From Pedobacter suwonensis (GTDB lineage: Bacteria; Bacteroidota; Bacteroidia; Sphingobacteriales; Sphingobacteriaceae): a DNA stretch of 64,000 nt. The notes beneath the pieces were generated by a model, which was not told the DNA's origin, did not search any database, and saw only the letters and a list, made by a program, of their open reading frames with translations. The first letter of the stretch is position 1. Every line of letters starts with the position of its first letter. The position numbers and the translations under genes were made by a program. Of this stretch, positions 19,128 to 27,139 are shown one piece after another. The DNA lies in assembly GCF_900111825.1 (NCBI RefSeq), contig NZ_FOJM01000009.1, positions 62,001-126,000 on the forward strand. The letters are read 5' to 3'.

Positions 19128-19943
19128 TTATAGTTCAGAAATTAAGCGGGTTAAAATCTCAGTCATCTTAGGTTCGGCTTTGGCTGCCGCGGCTAAAATT
19201 TCATCCAGGTCAAAAGGTTGCAGATCTTCCGGAAAACCTTCGTCTGTAAGTACCGAAATGGCAAAAACAGGCAAACCAGCATGGTTGGCCACAATAACTT
19301 CCGGCACCGTACTCATACCTACTGCGTCAGCTCCAATTAAACGCAGGTAACGGTACTCAGCCTTTGTTTCTAAATTAGGTCCGGAAACCGCAACATATAC
19401 CCCTTTATGACATTTTATATCAACACTTTTAGCGATTTCCAAAGCTTTGGCTATAATATCGCGCTTATAAGGCTGGCTCATATCCGGAAAACGCGGGCCC
19501 AATTCACTTTCGATCAAACCACGCAACGGATTATCCGGCTGTAAATTGATATGATCGTCGATAATCATCAAATCGCCCTTTTTAAATTCGGGATTTAAGG
19601 AACCCGCAGCATTAGACACAATTAAATTTTCAATACCCAAACCTTTCATTACCCTAACCGGAAAAGTGATCTGTTGCATGCTATAGCCTTCATAGTAATG
19701 CAAACGACCTTGCATGGCTACAATTCTCTTCCCGTTTAATTTCCCAAAAATGAGTTTCCCGCTGTGGAACTCTAAAGTAGAAATGGGAAAATTGGGGATA
19801 TTAGAATACATCAGTTGATGTTCAATTTCGATTTCTTTTACCAGACCGCCCAGGCCAGTGCCTAAAACAATACCTATTTCGGGCTTAAAGTTCTCTGTTT
19901 TGCGTTTTATATATTCAACGGTTTCTTCTATTGCTCTTAACAT
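19128..19943 (-). CDS. punA: Purine-nucleoside phosphorylase
   Basis: A 271-residue trimeric-type (PNP-I) purine-nucleoside phosphorylase, which splits inosine or guanosine with phosphate into base and ribose-1-phosphate. Key segments are [11 protein letters not shown], the phosphate-binding GRLHYYEGYS with SNAAGSLNPEF, and the base-binding VSGPNLETKAEYRYLRLIGADAVGMSTVPEV. Its start overlaps the end of lpxK by 29 bp on the same strand, so translation is probably coupled. The large porin gene follows after 1 bp. Length and motifs are complete. Confidence 0.94.
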   Translation of the reverse strand: MLRAIEETVEYIKRKTENFKPEIGIVLGTGLGGLVKEIEIEHQLMYSNIPNFPISTLEFHSGKLIFGKLNGKRIVAMQGRLHYYEGYSMQQITFPVRVMKGLGIENLIVSNAAGSLNPEFKKGDLMIIDDHINLQPDNPLRGLIESELGPRFPDMSQPYKRDIIAKALEIAKSVDIKCHKGVYVAVSGPNLETKAEYRYLRLIGADAVGMSTVPEVIVANHAGLPVFAISVLTDEGFPEDLQPFDLDEILAAAAKAEPKMTEILTRLISEL

Positions 19944-20976
19944 AATTTAAAATGAGTTCGTCAAAGGTAATCTTATCTTCTTCAAATAATTCAACCTCTA
20001 TGGGTAAATAATATATAGGTAAATCTACCAGTAAATCTTTAAATCCGGTAGCTCTTAAACGTTTGCTATCCTTTTCTGTTGTGATTATGATTTTATCTTT
20101 TTTATCACTGGCCATAAAAGCCGATTTAAATTTCGTAAGATCATCAGTTTTAAAGCTATAATGATCAGGAAATTTTTCGTGTTTGATGTTTTCAGCGTAT
20201 TTTTCAAGTTCTTCGATTAAAGGATCGGGATTTGCAATTCCAGTGAGCAGGAAAATTTCGAAATTTTTAACCGACTCCAGCGTCTGGCGTTCGTTCTGGT
20301 ATAAATGGATCAGATCGCCATATTTTAAGTAAGAATGTAATACAGGCTGATCTGCATTTGGCTGTAATTCATTTACCGATGCCTGTTGGGCCACATGCAA
20401 TAAAGGCACGGGCGATTTGGTAACCAAAAATACATCGGCTCTTTTGCGTGAGGAGAAAACATCCCTTAAATTACCTGCAGGCAGCAAAAACTGCAAAGTG
20501 CCTAGTTTCCTGAACTCGAAAAGCAAAATATTTAATCCAGCCCTAATGGCGCGGTGCTGAAAAGCATCATCCAAAATGATCACATCATGATCGTTTTGCA
20601 ACTCTTTTACCCCTTTTACCCGGTCTTCGCATACCGCCACGGTAACCTGCTTAAATTTCTGGTAGTACTGTAAAGGTTCATCACCAATTGTTTCGGCAGT
20701 GGCATCATCATTGGCCAGAATAAAACCTCTGGTTTTCCGCCCATAACCCCGGCTTAAAATAGCTACTTTATAGTCCGAAAGCAACCTGACGAGGTATTCG
20801 GTAGTTGGTGTTTTTCCAGAGCCACCAACAGCGAGGTTACCCACGCAGATCAGAGGTAGGTTGAACGATACACTCCGCATGACTCCCCAATCATAAAGCT
20901 TTTTCCGTAGTGTAATGGCCATGGCATAAACCAATGAAAAAGGAAGCAATAAAAGGCGTAAATAATTAACTAGCAT
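19915..20976 (-). CDS. lpxK: Tetraacyldisaccharide 4'-kinase
   Basis: A 353-residue lipid A kinase that phosphorylates the 4' position of the tetraacyldisaccharide precursor at the inner membrane. It has an N-terminal membrane-associating hydrophobic segment (about residues 1-22), a Walker A GGSGKTP (51-57), the ILSRGYGRKTRG and EPLQYYQKF blocks, and the DDAFQHR catalytic/Walker B region. It is the first gene of an lpxK-punA-porin operon, and its 3' end overlaps punA. Most other lipid A genes are not nearby. Length is typical of Bacteroidota LpxK. Confidence 0.95.
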   Translation of the reverse strand: MLVNYLRLLLLPFSLVYAMAITLRKKLYDWGVMRSVSFNLPLICVGNLAVGGSGKTPTTEYLVRLLSDYKVAILSRGYGRKTRGFILANDDATAETIGDEPLQYYQKFKQVTVAVCEDRVKGVKELQNDHDVIILDDAFQHRAIRAGLNILLFEFRKLGTLQFLLPAGNLRDVFSSRKRADVFLVTKSPVPLLHVAQQASVNELQPNADQPVLHSYLKYGDLIHLYQNERQTLESVKNFEIFLLTGIANPDPLIEELEKYAENIKHEKFPDHYSFKTDDLTKFKSAFMASDKKDKIIITTEKDSKRLRATGFKDLLVDLPIYYLPIEVELFEEDKITFDELILNYVKSNRRNR

Positions 20977-21527
20977 AGTATCGTGTTTTCAAAATTACTG
21001 ATTATTTAAAAAAGAACGGCATTACTTTAGGCAATGTCCTTTAACTGAACCTTTGCCGTTTAAAAATGTTTGCTGACTAATACCCATTCGGGAACTACTA
21101 TGGTTTAAATTGATGAGGTTATATTTTATTTTTATACTCCCTTTTTCACAAAAAACATAAATACATATCTCCAAATGAGCGGTTAGTAGCTGGCCAGTTA
21201 TTTCCCCATTCTTCTATAACCGTGTTGGCCCTACTCACACCCCGTATTTTACTATGGATCGATAAGGCAATAACCTGCTGGAGGGAAATTTTATCCGGAT
21301 AAAAACAGGTTTGTAAACGAGCGTAAACAGAAACGCTAAAAATGGAACGTTCAGCTGGCAACATCTGAAAGCACATTAAACGATCAGATGAAAGTAGCCT
21401 ACATCGCGTTAGCACATTGTACGGCCGGCTTGTACCCCGGTATGTTCTCTACACTTCCTTCTGTGGTTAAAAACAAAACGGAACAAATAGCACATTAAAA
21501 CGTTATATTAGCATTCCATCTTATTTT
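20977..21527. other. 551-bp gene-free divergent region
   Basis: This gap lies between the divergent starts of lpxK (minus) and the flavin oxidoreductase (plus) and must contain both promoters. I found no convincing sigma-factor consensus, hairpin or RNA gene. A minus-strand frame at 21146-21415 and a 36-codon plus-strand frame at 21388-21498 are open, but neither resembles a known protein. The words AGCACATTAAACG (21370-21382) and AGCACATTAAAACG (near 21488) recur about 118 bp apart. Base composition is a little richer in GC in the middle, so a decayed gene is possible. Confidence 0.5.
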
Positions 21528-22658
21528 ATGCAGGCCGAAACAGAAATTTTAATTATTGGGGGTGGATTGGCAGGCTTAACTGCGGCACTTCACCTGAATA
21601 AGGTGGGTTTAATGGTTACATTGATCGAGAAAGATACTTATCCCCACCATAGGGTTTGCGGTGAATATATTTCGAACGAGGTAATTCCTTATTTTAAATG
21701 GCTCGGTCTGGATATTGAAAGCCTCGCACCTACATTCATCAGCGACCTGCTTTTTACTTCAAATCTTGGTAAAAGTATACAGACTAAACTGCCACTGGGT
21801 GGCTTTGGTTTGAGCAGGTATACGCTCGATCATTATCTGTATAGCGAACTGATCAAAAGAAAGGTAAATATTGTTCATGACCGTGTTATAGAAATCAGTT
21901 TTGCCAACAATCAATTTACAGTAGCCACTACAAACCATACTTTTAATGCTGCCTACGTAATTGGTGCATATGGAAAAAGATCTTCTATTGATATTAAATT
22001 AAACCGGCCTTTTATGAGCAAGCAATCGCCTTACCTGGCCGTTAAAGCACATTACAAAGGCAATTTCCCTAACCATCTGGTTAGTCTCAACAATTTTGAA
22101 GGCGGTTATTGTGGTGTTTCAAAGGTTGAAAACGAACGGTTAAATATTTGTTACCTTGCAAATTACGAACATTTCAAAAAACACAAAAACCTATCTGGCT
22201 TTCAGGAAAACGTACTATACAAAAACAGGTATCTAAAAGCTATTTTAGAAAATGCGACCAGCTTATTCGACAATCCATTAACCATTAGTCAGGTTTCTTT
22301 TGAACGTAAAGAACCTGTGTATGACCATATTTTAATGGTTGGCGATACTGCAGGCTTAATCCATCCGCTTTGCGGTAATGGTATGGCTATGGCCGTTCAC
22401 GCTGCAAAAATTGCTTCAGAACTTTTGCATCAAAGGATAGACGGCAAGATCAGTTCGCGTGAGGCACTGGAAGCAAGTTATACCGCATACTGGAACAGGG
22501 AATTTAAAAGCCGCTTAAAAACGGGAAGAATGTTAGCCTCCTTGTTGAGGAATACCCAATTAGAAAGCTTAGCGGTAAATACATTAATTAAAATGCCATT
22601 TTTGCTCCATACCATAATTAAAAAAACACATGGCAAGCCCATCACAATATCGTCATAA
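21528..22658 (+). CDS. FAD-dependent oxidoreductase (geranylgeranyl reductase/UbiH-like)
   Basis: A 376-residue flavoprotein. The N-terminal Rossmann motif is IIGGGLAGLTAA (residues 9-20) with Glu34 for the ribose, followed by HRVCGEYIS (41-49), characteristic of the geranylgeranyl-reductase and aromatic-hydroxylase group. The second FAD motif, VGDTAGLIHPLCGNGM, lies near residue 273. It is the first gene of the seven-gene polyketide operon; the methyltransferase start directly abuts its stop (TAA then ATG). In that setting it probably hydroxylates, oxidises or reduces the polyketide product. The substrate is not shown by sequence. Co-factor binding elements are all present, so it should be active. 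Confidence 0.88.
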   Translation: MQAETEILIIGGGLAGLTAALHLNKVGLMVTLIEKDTYPHHRVCGEYISNEVIPYFKWLGLDIESLAPTFISDLLFTSNLGKSIQTKLPLGGFGLSRYTLDHYLYSELIKRKVNIVHDRVIEISFANNQFTVATTNHTFNAAYVIGAYGKRSSIDIKLNRPFMSKQSPYLAVKAHYKGNFPNHLVSLNNFEGGYCGVSKVENERLNICYLANYEHFKKHKNLSGFQENVLYKNRYLKAILENATSLFDNPLTISQVSFERKEPVYDHILMVGDTAGLIHPLCGNGMAMAVHAAKIASELLHQRIDGKISSREALEASYTAYWNREFKSRLKTGRMLASLLRNTQLESLAVNTLIKMPFLLHTIIKKTHGKPITISS

Positions 22659-23372
22659 ATGCCAGTAAACACCGAATTCAGAAGCACAGCACCAGAAATT
22701 ATGGATGATTTCGCCATGGAGGGCGAAATATTACGCGATGCGCTCGACAAAATAGCCAGCATTAATCAACTTCTTGGTGGCAATAAAGTTACCCTGGCCG
22801 GGGTTAAAATGTTAATCGCCAGCAAACCATCCGATCCGGTTTTCCGTATTACCGATATTGGCTGTGGAAATGGAGACATGTTGCGCACTTTGGCTGATTA
22901 CGCAAAAAAGAAAGGTTTACATTTTATTTTAAAGGGAATAGATGCCAATAAATTTACCATCAGTCATGCGCAAAGTTTATCAACCAACTACCCTAATATA
23001 ACCTATGCCTGCAGCGATATTTTTGATGATTTAAGTAAAACAGAACCTTGCGACATTATGCTTTGCACTTTAACGCTTCATCATTTTAAAGATGAAGAAA
23101 TTATAAATCTGTTACAGAATTTTAAAAGATCGGCAACATTGGGGATTGTGATAAACGACCTGCAGCGAAGCGCAATAGCCTATTACCTGTTCAAGGCCCT
23201 TTGCTATGTTTTCAGGTTAAATGATATGTCGAGAGAAGATGGATTAATATCCATTTTACGTGGATTTAAAAGGGCAGATTTGCTAAAGTATACAAAACAA
23301 TTAAACCTAAAATCAAGTTCCATAAAATGGAAATGGGCTTTCCGCTACCAGTGGATAATTAAAACAACATGA
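22659..23372 (+). CDS. SAM-dependent methyltransferase (polyketide operon)
   Basis: A 237-residue class I methyltransferase. Motif I is ITDIGCGNGDM (about residues 64-74), the acidic ribose-binding residue follows in LKGIDANKF, and the post-I and IV regions are YACSDIFDDL and DIMLCTLTLHHF. The C-terminal part lacks transmembrane helices. It starts immediately after the oxidoreductase stop and overlaps the polyketide synthase start in an ATGA junction, so translation is coupled. In many bacterial type III PKS operons an adjacent methyltransferase O- or C-methylates the resorcinol or pyrone; that role is inferred here from position only. Confidence 0.87.
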   Translation: MPVNTEFRSTAPEIMDDFAMEGEILRDALDKIASINQLLGGNKVTLAGVKMLIASKPSDPVFRITDIGCGNGDMLRTLADYAKKKGLHFILKGIDANKFTISHAQSLSTNYPNITYACSDIFDDLSKTEPCDIMLCTLTLHHFKDEEIINLLQNFKRSATLGIVINDLQRSAIAYYLFKALCYVFRLNDMSREDGLISILRGFKRADLLKYTKQLNLKSSSIKWKWAFRYQWIIKTT

Positions 23373-24421
23373 GCGTAACCATAAAAGCAGTAAGTAAAGC
23401 CTTACCAGCATACTCGCGGTTAACCGCCGACATTTTACCTCTTTTAGATAGCTGGCTGATCGATCAGGATGACCGCTTCATCAGAAAGGTAAAAAAAATT
23501 TTTGAAGGCGCTGCAGTAGATAAAAGATATTCGATCATGGCGCCCGAAGATGTTTTTAGTGATTTAAGTTTCGAGGAAAGAAACGATATTTATGTGCGCG
23601 AAGGCATAAAGCTCGGAGCCAAATGTTTGGAAACCGCACTCGAAAAAGCCAGTTGGCAGGCACAGGATTTAGATTACGTCATTACCGTAAGCTGCACCGG
23701 AATCATGATTCCATCTTTGGATGCTTATCTGATCAATCTGCTTAAACTCCGTCAGGATATTGTTCGTTTACCCGTAACCGAAATGGGTTGCGCGGCCGGT
23801 GTATCGGGTATGATTTATGCGAAGAATTTTCTGAAAGCTAATCCAGGCAAACGAGCAGCGGTGATTGCGGTAGAATCGCCCACAGCAACCTTTCAGTTAA
23901 ACGATTATTCGATGGCCAATATCGTTAGTGCGGCCATATTTGGCGATGGTGCTGCCTGTGTGTTACTAAGCTCGGATAAAGAAGATACCGGTCCGGAGAT
24001 CCTGGCAGAAGAAATGTACCACTTTTATGATGCAGAGGAAATGATGGGTTTTAAACTCACCAATACCGGACTGCAAATGGTACTGGATGTAGCCGTTCCT
24101 GAAACCATTGCCAATCATTTCCCGGATATCATCCATCCATTTTTGAAGAAAAACGGGTTCGAAATCAACGATATCAATCATTTGATCTTCCATCCGGGTG
24201 GAAAGAAAATTATCCAGACTGTTGAAGAATTATTCGGACAGCTTGGCAAAAATATAAACGACACAAAAGAGGTATTAAGGCTTTATGGAAATATGAGCAG
24301 TGCTACGGTTCTTTATGTTTTGGAACGGATGATGGATAAAAAGCCGATGCCGGGAGAAAAAGGGCTGATGTTAAGCTTTGGCCCAGGTTTCTCAGCACAG
24401 CGCATACTCCTACAATGGTAA
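23369..24421 (+). CDS. Type III polyketide synthase (chalcone-synthase family)
   Basis: A 350-residue type III PKS, standard in length. The catalytic triad is intact: Cys141 (MGCAAG), His275 (FHPGG) and Asn308 (YGNMSSAT). The C-terminal GPGFSAQ loop around the active site is also present. Such enzymes extend an acyl-CoA or acyl-ACP starter with malonyl units, then cyclise to resorcinols, phloroglucinols or pyrones. It is the core enzyme of this operon. Dedicated ketosynthase, dehydratase and ACP genes follow, so its starter may be an ACP-bound acyl chain made in cis rather than a CoA ester; that is an inference. Confidence 0.95.
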   Translation: MSVTIKAVSKALPAYSRLTADILPLLDSWLIDQDDRFIRKVKKIFEGAAVDKRYSIMAPEDVFSDLSFEERNDIYVREGIKLGAKCLETALEKASWQAQDLDYVITVSCTGIMIPSLDAYLINLLKLRQDIVRLPVTEMGCAAGVSGMIYAKNFLKANPGKRAAVIAVESPTATFQLNDYSMANIVSAAIFGDGAACVLLSSDKEDTGPEILAEEMYHFYDAEEMMGFKLTNTGLQMVLDVAVPETIANHFPDIIHPFLKKNGFEINDINHLIFHPGGKKIIQTVEELFGQLGKNINDTKEVLRLYGNMSSATVLYVLERMMDKKPMPGEKGLMLSFGPGFSAQRILLQW

Positions 24422-24446
24422 AGTTTATCCACTCAATAATCCGCTC

Positions 24447-24893
24447 ATGACAACAGAAGAAATACTAGATCAACTGCCTTATGGTAAACCGTTTCTTTTT
24501 GTTGATGAGTTACTGCACGTTAATGAAAATGGAGCTAAAGGCACTTACACCTATGCTAAAGACCTAGCCTTTTATATGGGCCATTTCAAAAATCACCCCG
24601 TTACGCCAGCAGTAATCCTTACTGAAACCATGGCGCAGATCGGCTTGGTTTGCCTGGGCATTTACCTGCTTAAAGGGATTGGAACTGATCAAAATATATC
24701 CATTGCCATGACTTCAAACGCCGTTGATTTTTTAAAACCTGTTGCGCCGGGCGAGCAGGTGACGGTTACGAGCGAAAAAGTGTATTTTAGGTTCAATAAA
24801 CTCAGCTGTAAGGTAAAGATGGAAAATGCAGCCGGAGAAGTAGTTTGCAAAGGAAATATTTCTGGCATGTTAATTCCGAAAGAAAATGGATAA
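24447..24893 (+). CDS. FabZ-like 3-hydroxyacyl-ACP dehydratase
   Basis: A 148-residue hot-dog-fold dehydratase. The catalytic pair corresponds to His46 (MGHFKNHP) and Glu60 (ILTETMAQ), as in FabZ. The LPYGKPFLFVDEL opening also matches. The helix reads PAVILTETMAQIG where FabZ has a PGVL-type sequence, so specificity may differ. I place the start at ATG 24447, 25 bp after the PKS stop, because this gives the FabZ-type N-terminus; a frame overlapping the PKS gene would add 23 unrelated residues. Its end overlaps the ketosynthase start by 8 bp. It is probably dedicated to ACP-bound intermediates of this operon. Confidence 0.9.
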   Translation: MTTEEILDQLPYGKPFLFVDELLHVNENGAKGTYTYAKDLAFYMGHFKNHPVTPAVILTETMAQIGLVCLGIYLLKGIGTDQNISIAMTSNAVDFLKPVAPGEQVTVTSEKVYFRFNKLSCKVKMENAAGEVVCKGNISGMLIPKENG

Positions 24894-26163
24894 TAGAGTG
24901 GTCATTACGGGTTTAGGGGTATGCGCGCCCAACGGCACTACCATTAATGAGTTTTCTGATGCCATAAAACAGGGTATTTCTGGCATTCGGCACCAGCCGG
25001 ATCTGGAAACCTTAAACTTTTCCTGTCAGATAGCTGGTAAACCATTGCTTAGCGAAGAGCGGATCAGCCGATATTTTTCACCGCTTGAGTTGCGGAATCT
25101 AAATAGCACAGGAATTATATATGGTGTTATTGCAGGTTTAGATGCCTGGGAGGATGCAGGTTTGAATATCGAAAATAATAACGAACCAGACTGGGATAGT
25201 GGCACCATTTTCGGAACAGGTACTTCCGGTATTGATAAATTCAGATGGGCAATTAACAAAATAGATGCCCTTGAAATAAAAAAACTGGGCAGTTCAGTCG
25301 TGATTCAAACCATGGCGAGTGGCGTGAGTGCTTTTATTAGCGGGAAATTGGGCTTAGGCAACCAGATCAGTACCAATTCATCTGCCTGCGCAACCGGAGC
25401 GGAAAGTATATTGCTGGCATATGAGCGGATTAAAACAGGTCAGGCCAGCAGAATGTTGGCCGGGAGCACCAGCGACAGTGGCCCGTACATCTGGGGTGGT
25501 TTTGACGCGATGAAGGTTTGCACTTTTAAACATAACCGCGATCCTGAAAAAGGCAGCCGACCAATGAGTGCCACCGCAAGTGGTTTCGTACCTGGAAGTG
25601 GCGCAGGGGCTTTGGTATTGGAATCGCTTGAAAGCGCACTGGCCAGAAAAGCCAAAATTTATGCTGAAGTATGTGGAGGACATGTCAATTCGGGCGGTCA
25701 ACGGGGTTTAGGCTCCATGACAGCACCAAACCCTGTTGCCGTGCAACGGTGTATCCAGGCCGCATTAAGAAATGCCGAAATTGAAGCACATGAAATAGAC
25801 CTGATTAACGGCCACCTTACCGCAACAAGCAAGGATGCGTTGGAAATTGAAAACTGGAAAATAGCCTTACAGTTGCCCGATGATGATTTTCCATACATCA
25901 ATTCTTTAAAGGGCATGATTGGTCATTGTATCGCAGCATCAGGCAGTATAGAATGTGTGGCCTCGATACTTGAACTTTCGGAGGGTTTCATCTTTCCCAA
26001 TATCAATTGCGAAGACTTAAATCCTGATATTACCGCTTTAATTGATGCGAAATGCATTCCACAAACTGTCATTCACCAACCTATTAATATTTTAGCGAAA
26101 GCCAGTTTTGGTTTTGGCGATATTAATGCCTGTATTATTTTTAAAAAGTATCCACATGAATAG
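24886..26163 (+). CDS. FabF-like beta-ketoacyl-ACP synthase
   Basis: A 425-residue condensing enzyme. The thiolase-fold active site is complete: Cys168 (SSACATGAES), His310 (INGHLTATSKDALE) and His347 with Lys342 (KGMIGHCIAASG). The first His motif reads NGHLTAT instead of the common NAHGTST, so the enzyme belongs to a divergent KAS-II-like clade. It overlaps the dehydratase gene by 8 bp and the ACP gene by 8 bp, so the three are translationally coupled. It is likely to build or elongate an acyl chain on the operon's ACP. No partner chain-length-factor gene is present. A ketoreductase is also missing and would have to come from elsewhere. Confidence 0.93.
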   Translation: MDNRVVITGLGVCAPNGTTINEFSDAIKQGISGIRHQPDLETLNFSCQIAGKPLLSEERISRYFSPLELRNLNSTGIIYGVIAGLDAWEDAGLNIENNNEPDWDSGTIFGTGTSGIDKFRWAINKIDALEIKKLGSSVVIQTMASGVSAFISGKLGLGNQISTNSSACATGAESILLAYERIKTGQASRMLAGSTSDSGPYIWGGFDAMKVCTFKHNRDPEKGSRPMSATASGFVPGSGAGALVLESLESALARKAKIYAEVCGGHVNSGGQRGLGSMTAPNPVAVQRCIQAALRNAEIEAHEIDLINGHLTATSKDALEIENWKIALQLPDDDFPYINSLKGMIGHCIAASGSIECVASILELSEGFIFPNINCEDLNPDITALIDAKCIPQTVIHQPINILAKASFGFGDINACIIFKKYPHE

Positions 26164-26419
26164 AGAAGAGATTATAGAAACCCTGAAAACAATTATTGAA
26201 CCCTACAGTGAAGATGCTGCAGCCTTAGCTGATATCGACGAGAACACCGATTTCATAAAAGATCTGAAGATAAATTCGGCTAATCTGGTCGACATTGTTC
26301 TGGACGTTGAAGAGAAATTCAATATCGAAATAGACAACGATTCAATGGCTAAAATGCTTACGGTAAAAGCTACAACCGAAATAATAGCTCAAAAACTGGA
26401 AGAGCATGCTGGGCAATGA
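26156..26419 (+). CDS. Acyl carrier protein (polyketide operon)
   Basis: An 87-residue acidic four-helix carrier protein. The phosphopantetheine attachment serine is Ser41 in DLKINSANLVDIVLDVEEKF; the usual DSL is replaced by NSA, so helix II differs from the primary fatty-acid ACP. The start is ATG 26156, 8 bp inside the end of the ketosynthase gene (CATGAATAG junction); a longer frame inside the ketosynthase gene is hydrophobic and not credible. The phosphopantetheinyl transferase gene overlaps its 3' end by 14 bp. It is presumably dedicated to this pathway and activated by that transferase. Confidence 0.9.
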   Translation: MNREEIIETLKTIIEPYSEDAAALADIDENTDFIKDLKINSANLVDIVLDVEEKFNIEIDNDSMAKMLTVKATTEIIAQKLEEHAGQ

Positions 26420-26861
26420 CATTGTTGACCTGAATCTGGCCAAAATCCAAAGTAACTGGAGGCGTAAAAATTACCTTGATAAGATTTTCACCACAGAAGA
26501 ACAGTTACTGATTGCGTCGGCGAATGACCCCGATGAAATGGTCTGGCTGTTATGGAGCATGAAAGAATCAGCCTATAAAATCCACAACCGCAAAACGGGA
26601 ATTCGTGATTTTTCACCCAAAAGTTTAAACTGTGCCGTCTATAAAGATAGCCTTGGAGAGGTAAATATTAATAACTGTACCTATTTCACCAAAAGCAATA
26701 TACAAACAACCTTTATACACACGATCGCTGCTCCTGTTTTCGATAAACTGGCAGCAGTTAAGGTAGCCATTTATGAATTACCTGATCATCCGGATGATTA
26801 CAAACGCACCCAACCTGCATCTGTAAGCCATCATGGGCAGTATTTGGCTTTGGTGTATTAA
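26406..26861 (+). CDS. 4'-phosphopantetheinyl transferase superfamily protein
   Basis: A 151-residue AcpS/Sfp-superfamily protein that would transfer phosphopantetheine from CoA to the carrier-protein serine. The N-terminal GNDIVDL (metal-binding Asp5 and Asp8) and the WSMKESAYK motif (Lys53, Glu54, Lys58) are intact. It starts inside the 3' end of the ACP gene, and it closes the seven-gene operon; a paired hairpin region follows at 26893. It is intermediate in length between AcpS (about 125) and Sfp (about 230). Its position suggests that it activates the unusual NSA-type ACP next to it. Confidence 0.88.
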   Translation: MLGNDIVDLNLAKIQSNWRRKNYLDKIFTTEEQLLIASANDPDEMVWLLWSMKESAYKIHNRKTGIRDFSPKSLNCAVYKDSLGEVNINNCTYFTKSNIQTTFIHTIAAPVFDKLAAVKVAIYELPDHPDDYKRTQPASVSHHGQYLALVY

Positions 26862-26892
26862 TAAATTCTGCTTCATTTGTAATTACAGAGAA

Positions 26893-26938
26893 GTGTCAGT
26901 TGGTAACAACCGACACCACAAACAAGTTGTTACCAACT
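26893..26938 (+). repeat. GTAA-loop hairpin copy B with inverted partner
   Basis: Copy B (26893-26916) has arms GTGTCAGTTG and CAACCGACAC around GTAA. An opposite-orientation copy (26925-26938) has arms AGTTG and CAACT around TTAC. The two also pair with each other: AGTTGGTAACAAC (26898-26910) and GTTGTTACCAACT (26926-26938) are complementary over 13 bp. The position, 31 bp past the polyketide operon, would protect or end its transcript, but no T tract follows. Confidence 0.7.
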
Positions 26939-27109
26939 AACACCACGAACAAACCGACACGACAAGAAACACCATTAACGCGTCATTTAAACAGCCAAAT
27001 TTTAACCATAATAAACCTATAATTAACTCATATTATCATTCCTTTAGACAGTCAACCGTTTACGCTGTTTTCTTTACAGAATAATGGAATGGCCTACCCT
27101 AAAAAGCAT

Positions 27110-27117
27110 TATCTTTG
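27110..27117 (+). promoter_or_regulatory. Putative Bacteroidota -7 promoter element
   Basis: TATCTTTG matches the Bacteroidota housekeeping consensus TAnnTTTG exactly. It lies 22 bp upstream of the P5C dehydrogenase ATG. No clear -33 TTG element is visible at the usual distance. Confidence 0.45.
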
Positions 27118-27139
27118 TGCAAATCATAAAAAATAAAAC

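Noticed and set aside
21146..21415. Minus-strand frame of 89 codons between lpxK and the polyketide operon
   Set aside because: No family resemblance, many Cys and Arg from frame composition, and no neighbouring gene on that strand; I left it in the gap description only.
21388..21498. Plus-strand 36-codon frame before the flavin oxidoreductase
   Set aside because: Short, no signal or helix pattern, and no family; probably chance.
25378..25701. Frames antisense to the ketosynthase gene
   Set aside because: They are shadows of the ketosynthase gene, which has complete motifs.
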